Below, piece after piece: positions 1-10,300 of a stretch of 16,928 bases of DNA. The stretch comes from Acidobacteriota bacterium (GTDB lineage: Bacteria > Acidobacteriota > Terriglobia > UBA7540): contig JAKAWO010000023.1 of NCBI GenBank assembly GCA_021827255.1, positions 1 to 16,928 on the forward strand. Reading direction: 5' to 3'. The number at the start of each line of letters is the position of its first letter. Position 1 is the first letter of the stretch. The notes beneath the pieces were generated by a model. It did not search any database, was not told the DNA's origin, and saw only the letters and a list, made by a program, of their open reading frames with translations. The translations under genes and the position numbers were made by a program.

Positions 1-563
1 CGGTCGGCCTCGCGTCGGGTTCGTCGTCCACGGCCACGGTTTCGCCGGGCGGGGTGGCGAGTTACACGCTGAGCGTCTCGCCGCTCGGCGGGTTCAGTCA
101 GGCGATCAATCTGACCTGCGCGGGCGCGCCGTCGCTGGCCACTTGCAGCGTCAATCCAGCCTCGGTCACGCTGAATGGGTCCGCCGCTGCGAACGTCACC
201 GTCTCGGTCACTACCACCGCGTCCACGCTCGCCCCGCCGCGCGGGCCGGCTTCGGGCGGACGGCCGGACCTGCCCTTACTCGTGCTTTGGCTGGCGCTGC
301 TGCTCGCTGCTGTAGCGGCAATCTATAATCGCCGGCTCTTGGCTTCTCCGCGAACCGCGCATCTGAAGTTCCGCGCTACCCGCCTCTACGCGCTGGCGTT
401 GGGCGCGACGCTGCTGTTCGTAATCCTCTCGGCTTCCTGCGGTAGCGGATCGAGCGGGCCGCCGCCCTCGCCCGGCACGCCCGCCGGCGCTTACACGTTG
501 ACGGTGACGGGCACTTCCGGCAGCCTGACGCACTCGACCCCCCTGACGCTCACCGTCCAGTAG
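1..563 (+). CDS. C-terminus of an Ig-like repeat surface protein (5' end outside window)
   Basis: The reading frame is open from the left edge to a TAG at 561-563, so only the C-terminal ~187 residues are seen. The first part reads like the Ig-like repeat common in Acidobacteriota exported proteins (SPGGVASYTLSVSPLGGF, then a paired-Cys stretch LTCAGAPSLATCSVNP). A hydrophobic segment follows (LPLLVLWLALLLAAVAAIY), then a second hydrophobic stretch ending in LSASCGSGS, which resembles a lipobox but is internal. The tail is a beta-rich TYTLTVTGTSGSL-like motif. A degenerate REP element (310-335) encodes the VAAIYNRR part of the first hydrophobic segment. Likely a cell-surface or secreted adhesin/propeller protein; the N-terminal domains that would define its role are missing. 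The GTG at 54 is internal, not a start. Confidence 0.7.
   Translation, partial: VGLASGSSSTATVSPGGVASYTLSVSPLGGFSQAINLTCAGAPSLATCSVNPASVTLNGSAAANVTVSVTTTASTLAPPRGPASGGRPDLPLLVLWLALLLAAVAAIYNRRLLASPRTAHLKFRATRLYALALGATLLFVILSASCGSGSSGPPPSPGTPAGAYTLTVTGTSGSLTHSTPLTLTVQ
310..335 (+). repeat. Degenerate REP element, family A, inside coding sequence
   Basis: GTAG followed by an imperfect hairpin (CGGCAATC, loop TAT, AATCGCCG) with two mismatches in the 8-bp stem. It is the same unit as the copies in rnpB and the kinase gene, but single and decayed. It is read in the usual frame, giving VAAIYNRR instead of VAAVYDRR. Confidence 0.6.
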
Positions 564-701
564 CGGCGCAGTCTCGGCGTTGTCACTCGGGGCTGGAGGC
601 GGATGCGCGGAGCCGTTCCCCCAGCAGCCGGAGTGGGGACCAGAGATAACGATTACGCTTCAGTTTCGGGGGCGCAAGTGAAGGTCGGCCGGATCACTGC
701 T

Positions 702-2048
702 CTATAGTGACCGCAAAAATTTGAGCATGGCGCCTCGCTGACGGGGCGGCACGCCCTCCGCCCAAAAGACTTGGTTGCCCCGGAGCAAAGCCATCACGTC
801 GCCTTTCGAGGTGACGCCGCCAAAAACACCCTTGGCAGAGGAGCCGTTGGTTTGGAGGTGGGGGTATTTCTTCTTCAGGATGGCCACTTCGTCGTCGAGG
901 AATTCGCTGGCAAGGCTGGACTCCGCCCAGAGTGTCCGCGCGACGATGGCGTACCCGCCAGTCTGACTGTTTTCGTAGAGGAGATAACGATCTCCGAGCC
1001 AGCCCGTTGAAACCCTTCTTGCTTCCTCCTGCGAAATAAACTGCCCGACGAGGGTGTAAATGCCCAGAGCGCCGAGCGTGTTTTCCTCCAGCAATGAAAG
1101 GCCTTTGGCGTGTTCGAGCGCCTTCGGGTGGGGCAGTTCAACCTTCGGCAGCTCGTCGTGTTGGAAGTAAAGCTGCGGATCAAAAAAATCCTTGGTGGCT
1201 TCTGGCGGGGCGCCGAAGGCCGAATTGAGCTTTTTCCACCCTCCTTGATGAAGAGCATCCTGCGCAAATCCCGCCCCTTGGACGTAAGGAAACAGCGCGC
1301 CGTAGCGGAAGAAAAAAGGGGCCTTGGAAAATACCGGAAACTGTTCGATCTGTTGCGCCAGCAGCGGGCCAAACAGCGCCCGCAGGGAAAAGAAATTACC
1401 CAGTTGCGCGGGCTCAATCATTCGCTGCAACATGGCGGCCGTCGCATAGCCTTCCACCAGCGCCTGGCGCGCCGAGGAGGCGTCGTCGTTCTGGCGCTCG
1501 GCGTAGAGAAATTTCTGCAGGCCGAAGTTTTGATCTTGCAGCGCGTGGGTCAGCTCGTGCGCCATCACCATGGGCTGCATGCTCTGCGAAATCCAGCGCG
1601 CGATGTACATCGTCTTGGTTTCGGGATCGTAAAAGCCCGCTGCTTGTTCGGTGTAGAAGGAGATCAGAAACTTCTGAAGGTTGAAATCCGGCGGGACCAG
1701 CCCGAAGGCTTTGAGCATGGCTTCCTGAATACCGAACTGCCCGGGCGTGTACTGAGAGTGAAGATTGCGCAGCATATATTGATGCGCTTGCGCGCGGCTG
1801 ACGACCCGGTAGCGCACTGCCGATTTGATCGGCAAGCCGGTAATGCCACTCATCTGTTTGAGAATCTGGTCGGCTTCGGAGACGAGCGTGCTGTCCGGTT
1901 TTTCAGCGCCCGATCCTGTTGGCGTAACCGGCGATGGCTGTCCCGCCTGCGACCGGCCTGGCGGCGAAGCCTTGTCGCCGCGCGGCAGCGAGGCGAGCAC
2001 CATTGCCAGAATCGTCAAACCGATGCGAGCTTTCCATTCGCGCCGCAT
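702..2048 (-). CDS. Secreted HELTH-motif zinc metallopeptidase-like protein
   Basis: 448 residues. The N-terminus has a basic start and a hydrophobic stretch (residues ~9-21, IGLTILAMVLASLP) typical of a signal peptide, then a Pro/Ser/Gly-rich linker to about residue 55. The central region carries VMAHELTHALQDQNFGL, with HELTH at residues 164-168 matching the HExxH zinc-binding and catalytic motif. A glutamate in VEGYATAAML (E199, about 31 residues later) is placed to be the third zinc ligand, as in gluzincins. I do not recognise a named peptidase family; this looks like a lineage-specific putative metallopeptidase acting outside the cytoplasm. The start is ATG at 2048 with a weak AAAAGG upstream. 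The gene stands alone, divergent from rnpB. Substrate unknown. Confidence 0.75.
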   Translation of the reverse strand: MRREWKARIGLTILAMVLASLPRGDKASPPGRSQAGQPSPVTPTGSGAEKPDSTLVSEADQILKQMSGITGLPIKSAVRYRVVSRAQAHQYMLRNLHSQYTPGQFGIQEAMLKAFGLVPPDFNLQKFLISFYTEQAAGFYDPETKTMYIARWISQSMQPMVMAHELTHALQDQNFGLQKFLYAERQNDDASSARQALVEGYATAAMLQRMIEPAQLGNFFSLRALFGPLLAQQIEQFPVFSKAPFFFRYGALFPYVQGAGFAQDALHQGGWKKLNSAFGAPPEATKDFFDPQLYFQHDELPKVELPHPKALEHAKGLSLLEENTLGALGIYTLVGQFISQEEARRVSTGWLGDRYLLYENSQTGGYAIVARTLWAESSLASEFLDDEVAILKKKYPHLQTNGSSAKGVFGGVTSKGDVMALLRGNQVFWAEGVPPRQRGAMLKFLRSL

Positions 2049-2146
2049 GCCTTTTGCGATTGTAGCCCCAAACCCTGTTCGCCGGGGCGCGCGACATAAA
2101 AGTGGGCGTCAAGCTGCCCGACGACTTCCCAGCGATCCTGCGCTGT

Positions 2147-2176
2147 TTGACGCGCACGGGTGTGCGAGACTAACAT
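2147..2176 (+). promoter_or_regulatory. Sigma-70-type promoter of rnpB
   Basis: TTGACG (2147-2152), an 18-nt spacer and TAACAT (2171-2176). The predicted transcription start, about seven bases further on, falls at ~2183, which is where the 5' strand of helix P1 of the RNase P RNA begins. The agreement with the RNA folding supports the call. Confidence 0.55.
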
Positions 2177-2391
2177 GAAGAAGGCGCGAGTAAGCCGGGT
2201 GATCGCTGCTCCGCCCATGCGCCTGCCTTGGGTCCGAAAGGGCATTCGCGCAGGCAAGCCCGGGCGGGGGAGAGGAAAGTCCGAACTCCAAAGGGCAGTG
2301 TGCTCGCTAACGGCGAGGGCCGGAGGGGGATTCTCAACCGAGACGTACGCCTCCGGCACGGAAAGTGCCACAGAAAACATACCGCCCGCCT

Positions 2392-2460
2392 CTGTAGCGG
2401 CGCTCTGTGATCGCCGGATTCCCTGATGGGGCGGCCGGCAGTCATAGACCGCCGTTACAG
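2392..2460 (+). repeat. BIME-like palindromic element, family A, in RNase P helix P12
   Basis: A 69-nt near-perfect hairpin whose ends are CTGTAGCGGCG and CGCCGTTACAG. The left unit is GTAG plus an 8-bp stem (one mismatch) closed by loop TGT. The right unit, read on the other strand, is GTAA plus an 8-bp stem closed by loop TAT. It occupies the variable tip of P12 between ATACCGCC and GGTAAGGGTG, so it lengthens a helix that tolerates length change without breaking the core. Confidence 0.8.
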
Positions 2461-2603
2461 CGGAGGGTAAGGGTGAAAAGGTGCGGCGGCTCGAGCCGCT
2501 CAATGTAAGAGCGCACCGCGCGGCGAGCGATCGCCGCGGCACGGTAAACCCCACACGGAGCAAGACCAAATAGGAGAGGAGGGGCGGCCCGCCCCACAAG
2601 GCT

Positions 2604-2674
2604 CTGTAGCGGCGCTCTGTGAGCGCCGAGGCCCGCGTGCGGCTCCGCACGGCGGTCATAGACCGCCGCTACAG
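2604..2674 (+). repeat. BIME-like palindromic element, family A, near RNase P P16/P17
   Basis: A 71-nt element with perfect 11-bp ends (CTGTAGCGGCG / CGCCGCTACAG). Left unit: GTAG plus stem CGGCGCTC/GAGCGCCG, loop TGT. Right unit on the opposite strand: GTAG plus CGGCGGTC/GACCGCCG, loop TAT. It lies after the intact P17 hairpin and before CTCTC (2683-2687), the P16 3' strand that pairs with GAGAG at 2574-2578. The left-TGT/right-TAT order matches the other rnpB copy. Confidence 0.85.
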
Positions 2675-2808
2675 GCTGGCAACTCTCGGGTAGGTTGCTT
2701 GAGCCCGCCAGCAATGTCGGGCCTAGAGGAATGATCACCCTCCCGGTTCGCCGGGAGACAGAATTCGGCTTACAGGCTGGCTCGCGCCACTTTCTCCCGC
2801 CGGTCCTC

Positions 2809-2833
2809 GCCCGAGGGCGGAGGGCCCTCGGGC
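2809..2833. terminator. GC-rich hairpin between convergent rnpB and glmS
   Basis: Perfect 10-bp inverted repeat GCCCGAGGGC / GCCCTCGGGC around loop GGAGG, 20 nt past rnpB and 59 nt past the glmS stop. It could stop transcription from both sides, but neither strand has a T-tract after the stem, so it is not a classic intrinsic terminator. Confidence 0.35.
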
Positions 2834-2891
2834 CCGCCGCGCGGCTGTCATTCACCGGGCGTAGGGTCGCATCGTGTCCGTTCGGCCACGC

Positions 2892-4718
2892 CTATTCCAC
2901 TGTAACGCTCTTGGCCAAATTGCGGGGCTTATCCACGTCGCAGCCGCGCAGCACTGCGCAGTGGTAAGCGAACAGTTGCAACGGCAAAACGGTGAGGAGT
3001 GGCGTCAGAATTTCATGGTTGCGGGGAACAAAGATAATGTCGTCGGCCATCGAGCCGAGCTTCGAATTGCCCTCCGTTGTGACCGCCAAGATCTGGCCAT
3101 CGCGGGCGCGAATTTCCTGAATGTTGGAGACGATCTTCTGGTACGAGGCGTCTTCGGGCGCGAGGGCCATGGTCGGAAATGAAGGATCAATCAGGGCGAT
3201 GGGGCCGTGCTTCATTTCGCCCGCCGCGTAGGCTTCCGCGTGGATGTAGGCGATTTCCTTCAGCTTGAGCGCGCCCTCGAGCGCGATCGGATACTGGTAT
3301 TTCCTGCCAATGTAGAGGAAATGCTCGGCGCCAGAGTACTTTTGGGCAAGCTGCCCGATCGCCTCCGACTGTTTCAGCACCTCGCGCATCTGGTCGGGAA
3401 TGTTTTCGAGTCCGCGCAAGATGGCCGCGCCTTCCTCATAGGAAAGGTCGCGTCCACGTCCCAGCAGCAGCGCCATCAGCGTCAGCAGTGTGACTTGCGA
3501 CGTAAAGGACTTGGTGGAAGCGACGCCGATTTCCATCCCGGCGTGGCAATAGATTCCGGCATGGGTCTCGCGGGCAATCGAGCTGCCCACCACGTTGACC
3601 AATCCGAGCGTCAGCGCCCCTTTGCGCTTGGCCTCGCGCAGCGCCGCCAGCGTGTCCGCCGTTTCGCCGGACTGGCTGATGGCCAGCACCACCGTATTCT
3701 GCCGCAGGTTGAGCTTGCGATAACGGAACTCGGAGGCCAGTTCCGTTTCAACCGCCAGATCGGTCAATGCCTCGAAAACGTAGCGCGCGTACAGTCCGGC
3801 GTAATAACTGGTTCCACAACTGACGATGATCAAGTGCCGCGCCTGCTTGAGGCGATCCATCACCGCTTCCAGCCCTCCCAGTTTGGCGACCGCCTCCGAA
3901 TGGTCCAGGCGGCCGCGCAGGGCGTTCTCAATCGCTTCCGGCTGCTCAAAAATTTCCTTGAGCATGAAGTGTGGATAGGCGCCGCGGTCGGCCGCGTCGC
4001 GCCCGTAATCTATGGTGGTGGCCGCGCGGCTCACGGCCTGGTTTTGGAGCGTCGTAATCGAAAAATCCCCCGAGCTCAAGGTGGCGACTTCGTTGTCCTC
4101 AAGATAGACCACCTGATCGGTATGTTGGGCGAGCGCCGCCACATCGGAGGCGGCCAGCGTTTCGCCATCGCCCACCCCCAGCACGATGGGGCTGCCGCGC
4201 CGCGCCATTACAATCTGGCCGGGATGCGCGAGGTGCAGCACCGCAATGCCGAAGGTTCCCGTCACTTCGAGCAGCGCCTTCTGCACCGCGGCCGGCAGGT
4301 CTCCCGCGTAGGCGCGCTCGATTAAGTGTGCAAGCACTTCCGTGTCCGTCTCGGAGCGGAAGGTATGGCCCTGCGCGGAAAGTTTCTTCTTGAGCTGCTG
4401 ATAGTTCTCGATGATGCCGTTGTGGACCACAAACAATTGTGAGGAGCAGTCCGCGTGCGGATGAGCGTTCGCTTCGGTCGGCTTGCCGTGCGTCGCCCAG
4501 CGCGTATGGGCGATCCCGGAATGTCCCTCCGGCTGGTCAGCGTCCACCTTCTGTTCGAGCGCCGCCACTTTACCGACCGCCCGCGCCAAGTAAGCCCTGC
4601 CGCCGTCCACGATCGCCACGCCGCTCGAGTCGTAACCGCGATACTCGAGCCGCTTCAACCCGTCGAGCAGCACGCCCCGCACCGGCTTCGCGCCCACGTA
4701 CGCCACAATTCCGCACAT
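2892..4718 (-). CDS. glmS: Glutamine--fructose-6-phosphate aminotransferase (isomerizing)
   Basis: Makes glucosamine-6-phosphate from fructose-6-phosphate and glutamine, the first step toward UDP-GlcNAc for peptidoglycan and LPS; cytoplasmic. 608 residues, the normal family length. The start MCGIVAYVG exposes Cys2, the N-terminal nucleophile of the glutaminase domain; RLEYRGYDSSG and HTRWATHG are its conserved blocks. Two SIS sugar-isomerase domains follow, with SCGTSYYAG, ISQSGETADT and EIGVASTKSFTSQ. The C-terminus ends DKPRNLAKSVTVE, the standard family ending with the active-site Lys. Start ATG at 4718 has GAGGAA about six bases upstream. It lies 80 nt downstream of the glycoside hydrolase on the same strand and may be co-transcribed. 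No glmS ribozyme is evident in that short gap. Confidence 0.97.
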   Translation of the reverse strand: MCGIVAYVGAKPVRGVLLDGLKRLEYRGYDSSGVAIVDGGRAYLARAVGKVAALEQKVDADQPEGHSGIAHTRWATHGKPTEANAHPHADCSSQLFVVHNGIIENYQQLKKKLSAQGHTFRSETDTEVLAHLIERAYAGDLPAAVQKALLEVTGTFGIAVLHLAHPGQIVMARRGSPIVLGVGDGETLAASDVAALAQHTDQVVYLEDNEVATLSSGDFSITTLQNQAVSRAATTIDYGRDAADRGAYPHFMLKEIFEQPEAIENALRGRLDHSEAVAKLGGLEAVMDRLKQARHLIIVSCGTSYYAGLYARYVFEALTDLAVETELASEFRYRKLNLRQNTVVLAISQSGETADTLAALREAKRKGALTLGLVNVVGSSIARETHAGIYCHAGMEIGVASTKSFTSQVTLLTLMALLLGRGRDLSYEEGAAILRGLENIPDQMREVLKQSEAIGQLAQKYSGAEHFLYIGRKYQYPIALEGALKLKEIAYIHAEAYAAGEMKHGPIALIDPSFPTMALAPEDASYQKIVSNIQEIRARDGQILAVTTEGNSKLGSMADDIIFVPRNHEILTPLLTVLPLQLFAYHCAVLRGCDVDKPRNLAKSVTVE

Positions 4719-4766
4719 AGTTTCCTCGCCAGAACTTCAGTGTACCATGCTTGGCCTTTCCGCCCC

Positions 4767-4782
4767 TCCGGTCAATACCGGA
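4767..4782. repeat. Short palindrome in the glycoside hydrolase-glmS gap
   Basis: TCCGGT-CAAT-ACCGGA, a 6-bp stem with a 4-nt loop, 17 nt past the glycoside hydrolase stop. There is no T-run on the minus strand, so it is more likely an mRNA hairpin than a terminator. Confidence 0.3.
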
Positions 4783-4798
4783 TTTGAGGTTCGGATGA

Positions 4799-6448
4799 TT
4801 ACGCCGTCGAATTCAGCCGGATCGTCTCATCCGCGCGAAGGCTGAACTCTCGAAGCCGCCCGCTCGGCCACTCGAGCGATACTTTCCGTTGGGACGGTTC
4901 CGTGCCCACCAGCCGGACAACCGCGCCGCGCGCGTCCGTGACCACCCTGGCGCGTCCACGAAGCGTGAGCAGCTTTTTCCCGGCCAGGATAAGTTCCGAC
5001 GAGGTTTCGGACGGCGGCGCCGCGTCCCCGCCACGCGCACGGCCTGCCCCCGCGCCCGCTGCACGCGTCGCTAATTCCGCCATTCCCTGCCGCGTTGGCA
5101 TCTGGAATTGCGATTCCGTGGCTCCTTCCGGCAAGCGGCAGTTCCATTCGATCTCTCCGCCCGCCTGGCGCGCCCCATAAAGCCGCGAAACGAAATCGGT
5201 CAGCAGCAACATGCCCGGCGAATAAGCGTGTCCGGTTGAAAACTGGCCCGTCCACGGATTCACCTGTTGCTCAAAGTGCGGCGAAGCCAGCGTCGCTTTC
5301 ACCCATTGCCGCATCACGTGGGTCAAATCCGCGCATTTTCCGTAATATTCCACCCAACGCGGGGCGCGCAGAGCCGTCAGCACCTGGCTCGGCCCGCCCC
5401 ATGAGTCATTCGGCATCGAGTGATCGAAAGCCGGATCGTCCGCCGCCACCGAAGGGAAGGGAAACGGCGTCCAGAACTCGCGCGGGTTCCGGACGTGCCG
5501 CCCATAAATCTCCTCGAACAATTTCCGATCCGGCACGTGCTCGCCCAGCGTCACCAGCAATTCCACGCATCGAACGCGCACAAAATGGTTGTCGCGGTCA
5601 CGGTCGTAAAAGCACGCATCCTCCGGGTCAAAGCACCATTTGAAAATGGCGCGCCGGATGCTTTCAGCTTTCTCTTGCCATTGCTCAGCTTCATTTCGCT
5701 TTCCAAGGTGTCGCGCCATCGCCGCCAGCGCCAGCCGCCCCCCGTAAACCGTCGCGGAGAGGTCCGGCGCGAGATACGGGAGCTTGCCAACCTTGGGGCA
5801 AACGCGCGCGTCGTCATTCGGGCATTTCCACGGCAGCCCCTTGAAGCGCGCGCTTTTGTCCTCGCCCGTATCGAACCCGCAAAACGCCTCGCACAAGCCC
5901 GTGCCGCGCGTGTTGCGATAGCGCATCAACCAATCATCCCAGGCCGAGCCGGCGCAATAGGCTAGCCGCAGAAGACCTTCGTCCTGCAAGTTCTCCGCCA
6001 GTTCCAGCGCCGTCGCCGCAATCGGCACCACCGTCTGAATCTGGCTCGATTCCATCCGGTCGAACCGCACGCAGCAAGGCAGGTAGCCGTCGGCCCGCTG
6101 CAAATCGAAAAACACGCGATGGTTGCTGACGGCAATGGCGGGATCAAACGGCGCGTAGAGCAGGCCTTCTTGCGGCCCCGATTCCAGCCAAATGCCCGCG
6201 TACGTCGCCCCTTCGATCAGCACGTCGCTCGGGCGCAGGAAAACCGGCCGGCGGTTTTTCTTCAATCCCTCCACCGCTGCGTCGTACTTCGCTTGAAGCG
6301 GCGCGAAGTCCGTCTGGAACGATGGCGTCGCCTGCTCTCGCCTCGAAGGCGCGTCGCCGCCTGGATACTCCCGGCCGCCCAGACTTCCCTCTAAAACCGG
6401 CAGAGCCGCCATTGCCGCTGATTGTCCAAGGAATTCGCGCCGTGTCAT
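4799..6448 (-). CDS. Tat-exported six-hairpin glycoside hydrolase
   Basis: I place the start at ATG 6448 because it gives a twin-arginine signal peptide at the N-terminus (MTRREFLGQSAAMAALPVLEG). The frame is open to another ATG at 6622, only 3 nt after the kinase stop; that start would add 58 low-complexity Arg/Ala-rich residues before the signal. Neither start has a convincing ribosome site. The mature part (~520 aa) looks like an (alpha/alpha)6-barrel glycosidase related to the GH63/trehalase/MGH1-like group: a Trp- and Asp-rich helical region with SAWDDWLMRYRNTRGTGL, DLSATVYGGRLALAAMARHLG, FYDRDRDNHFVRVR and MPNDSWGGPSQVL. It ends in a small beta-rich domain after an Ala/Gly linker. Probable extracytoplasmic oligosaccharide hydrolase; substrate and catalytic acids cannot be assigned from sequence alone. 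Confidence 0.72.
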   Translation of the reverse strand: MTRREFLGQSAAMAALPVLEGSLGGREYPGGDAPSRREQATPSFQTDFAPLQAKYDAAVEGLKKNRRPVFLRPSDVLIEGATYAGIWLESGPQEGLLYAPFDPAIAVSNHRVFFDLQRADGYLPCCVRFDRMESSQIQTVVPIAATALELAENLQDEGLLRLAYCAGSAWDDWLMRYRNTRGTGLCEAFCGFDTGEDKSARFKGLPWKCPNDDARVCPKVGKLPYLAPDLSATVYGGRLALAAMARHLGKRNEAEQWQEKAESIRRAIFKWCFDPEDACFYDRDRDNHFVRVRCVELLVTLGEHVPDRKLFEEIYGRHVRNPREFWTPFPFPSVAADDPAFDHSMPNDSWGGPSQVLTALRAPRWVEYYGKCADLTHVMRQWVKATLASPHFEQQVNPWTGQFSTGHAYSPGMLLLTDFVSRLYGARQAGGEIEWNCRLPEGATESQFQMPTRQGMAELATRAAGAGAGRARGGDAAPPSETSSELILAGKKLLTLRGRARVVTDARGAVVRLVGTEPSQRKVSLEWPSGRLREFSLRADETIRLNSTA

Positions 6449-6625
6449 CCTCGTGTAGAGACGCCCCGCCGGGCCGTCTTCTCTTTCCGCCGCCTGCGAC
6501 GTTCGCCGGAACGTCTCTGCAACGCCGGAGTCGGCTGGGGCGGGCAGCTTCGCTCCCGTTGTCGTTTTCATGCTCCGCGTCGCCGGTCCGCGAAGGGTCG
6601 CGCTGCTAGGGAATCGCCGCATCGC

Positions 6626-9486
<2,861 letters not shown>

Positions 9487-9493
<7 letters not shown>

Positions 9494-9744
9494 GGCTTCC
9501 CCTCGCCCGCCTGCGGGAGGGCGTCAGGGGTGCGGCCCGCCAGCGCCCGCCCGGCCACTGCGATCGCCGGCGATTCAAGAAAACTTCCCGCTGCCGCGTC
9601 GCTCGCCAAAAGCGATTCCACTTCGCGGCGCAAATCGTCGTCCGCGCCGCAGGCTCCCTTTAGAAACGCCGCCCGCCCGCTGCCCTCGAGTTCCAGCGCC
9701 GCATGGTACAACCGCTCGATCTGCCGCCAGCGCTCAGGAGTCAC
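9487..9744 (-). CDS. Small kinase-associated N-terminal domain as a separate gene
   Basis: 85 residues starting GTG at 9744: MTPERWRQIERLYHAALELE, then FLKGACGADDDLRREVESLLASD and SFLESPAIAVAGRALAG. This helical module normally forms the N-terminus of Acidobacteriota Ser/Thr kinases, directly before the HYRILEKLGAGGMGEVY start. Here it is a separate cistron whose stop overlaps the kinase ATG by 7 nt (ATGCTAG), in another frame. Its last residues (TPDALPQAGEGKPC) come from a GC-rich palindrome (9501-9520) and look unlike the module. The two proteins are probably translationally coupled. GGGGATGG lies upstream of the GTG. Role unknown; presumably regulatory or docking. Confidence 0.78.
9501..9520. 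repeat. GC-rich palindrome at the junction of the split kinase genes
   Basis: CCT-cg-CCCGC-CT-GCGGG-AGG, inside the last codons of the small upstream gene and just before the kinase start. It provides the GAGGGGAAG ribosome-site-like sequence on the minus strand. Confidence 0.4.
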
Positions 9745-9860
9745 GATCCATCCCCGAATGCGGGCAGAAGCCCAGTGCTAGGGCCCCTGCGCCGAGCGAC
9801 GAACGGATTACATACAGGCCGAATTTACTCCCTGTGAATGTCCCCATCCGAGATGCCCTG

Positions 9861-9888
9861 ATTATACTCGCGTTCGGATGGTTGCCAA
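9861..9888 (-). promoter_or_regulatory. Strong sigma-70-type promoter for the kinase-hydrolase-glmS unit
   Basis: Read on the minus strand: TTGGCA (9888-9883), a 16-nt spacer and a perfect TATAAT (9866-9861). Expected start ~9854, giving a ~110-nt leader before the GTG at 9744. The leader contains an imperfect hairpin (GCAG/GCCC facing GGGC/CTGC) around 9763-9790. There is no other gene on this strand nearby. Confidence 0.65.
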
Positions 9889-9974
9889 CCGTGAAAAGCT
9901 TACGACAGCGCTCCCCAGAAAGCGTCGGAGGCGCAGCCCGGCGGGTGAAACAAAGAGTCTCGATGAGTCGCGGG

Positions 9975-10002
9975 TGGACACCTTCCGGCGTCCGATGATA
10001 CG
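9975..10002 (+). promoter_or_regulatory. Possible promoter of tRNA-Arg
   Basis: TGGACA (9975-9980) and GATACG (9997-10002) with a 16-nt spacer; the -10 match is only partial. It would start transcription about 30 nt before the tRNA. Confidence 0.3.
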
Positions 10003-10038
10003 CTGCACAGCAGGCGGCGAAGAGGCATGCCCTTTTGC

Positions 10039-10114
<76 letters not shown>

Positions 10115-10115
<1 letters not shown>

Positions 10116-10300
10116 ACTTCTGGTTCGTTAGGGTCGAGTTGCACGAGATCGCGGCCAGCGTAAAGCTGCGCGAGGCGCATAGCCTGCACTTTGTGCATGG
10201 GACGAACCTATTGCGACGGCAGCGCCTCGACCCGCCACATAGCTTCCGTTGGATTTCGTACACAGAATTAGCGCAGGCTTTCGCACTCGGACGCGTCTAA
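10115..10300 (+). pseudogene. Possible fragment of a lost gene after the tRNA
   Basis: The frame from just past the tRNA CCA to TAA at 10298-10300 is open for 61 codons with coding-like third positions, beginning NFWFVRVELHEI and ending SYTELAQAFALGRV. It has no start codon of its own, since upstream it runs back into the tRNA, so if real it is a 3' remnant. I do not recognise the family. There is no integrase or repeated tRNA end to show that it came by integration. Confidence 0.2.

Larger units (their letters stand above)
2183..2788 (+). ncRNA. rnpB: RNase P RNA (bacterial type A-like) with two REP insertions
   Basis: Catalytic RNA that trims the 5' leader of pre-tRNAs with protein RnpA. 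The ends are set by helix P1 (2183-2196 with 2775-2788, 13 of 14 pairs including one G-U) and P2 (GGGTGATC 2197-2204 with GATCACCC 2733-2740). The conserved core is present: GAGGAAAGTCC near 2271-2282; ACAGAAAACATACCGCC at 2370-2386; GGTAAGGGTGAAAAGG at 2465-2480; the P13/P14 arm closing with GTAAGAGCGCACC; CACGGTAAACCCCA and GGAGCAAGACCAAATAGG; ACAGAATTCGGCTTA at 2758-2772. P4 pairs AGTCCGAACT with AATTCGGCTT, covarying relative to the E. coli sequence. P17 is GGGGC-GGCCC-GCCCC (2581-2595) with the conserved GGCCC loop. At 606 nt it is far longer than the usual 350-420 nt, owing to palindromic insertions at P12 (2392-2460) and between P17 and the P16 3' strand (2604-2674), plus an enlarged P13/P14 arm. 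Confidence 0.93.

Noticed and set aside
2059..2064. TACAAT on the minus strand as promoter of the metallopeptidase
   Set aside because: No -35 match, and the start point would be only about four bases before the ATG.
1110..2099. 329-aa plus-strand frame opposite the metallopeptidase
   Set aside because: High-GC antisense shadow; the opposite strand has signal peptide and HELTH motif, this one has none.
2015..2855. Minus-strand frames of 214, 137 and 91 aa and plus-strand frames over rnpB
   Set aside because: They lie on a well-supported RNase P RNA and its repeats; their VAAVYDRR segments are just the repeat read in its open frame.
3207..4325. 372-aa plus-strand frame opposite glmS
   Set aside because: Antisense shadow of a full-length, canonical glmS.
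4719..4798. glmS ribozyme upstream of glmS
   Set aside because: The 80-nt gap is too short and lacks the conserved core; only a 6-bp palindrome is present.
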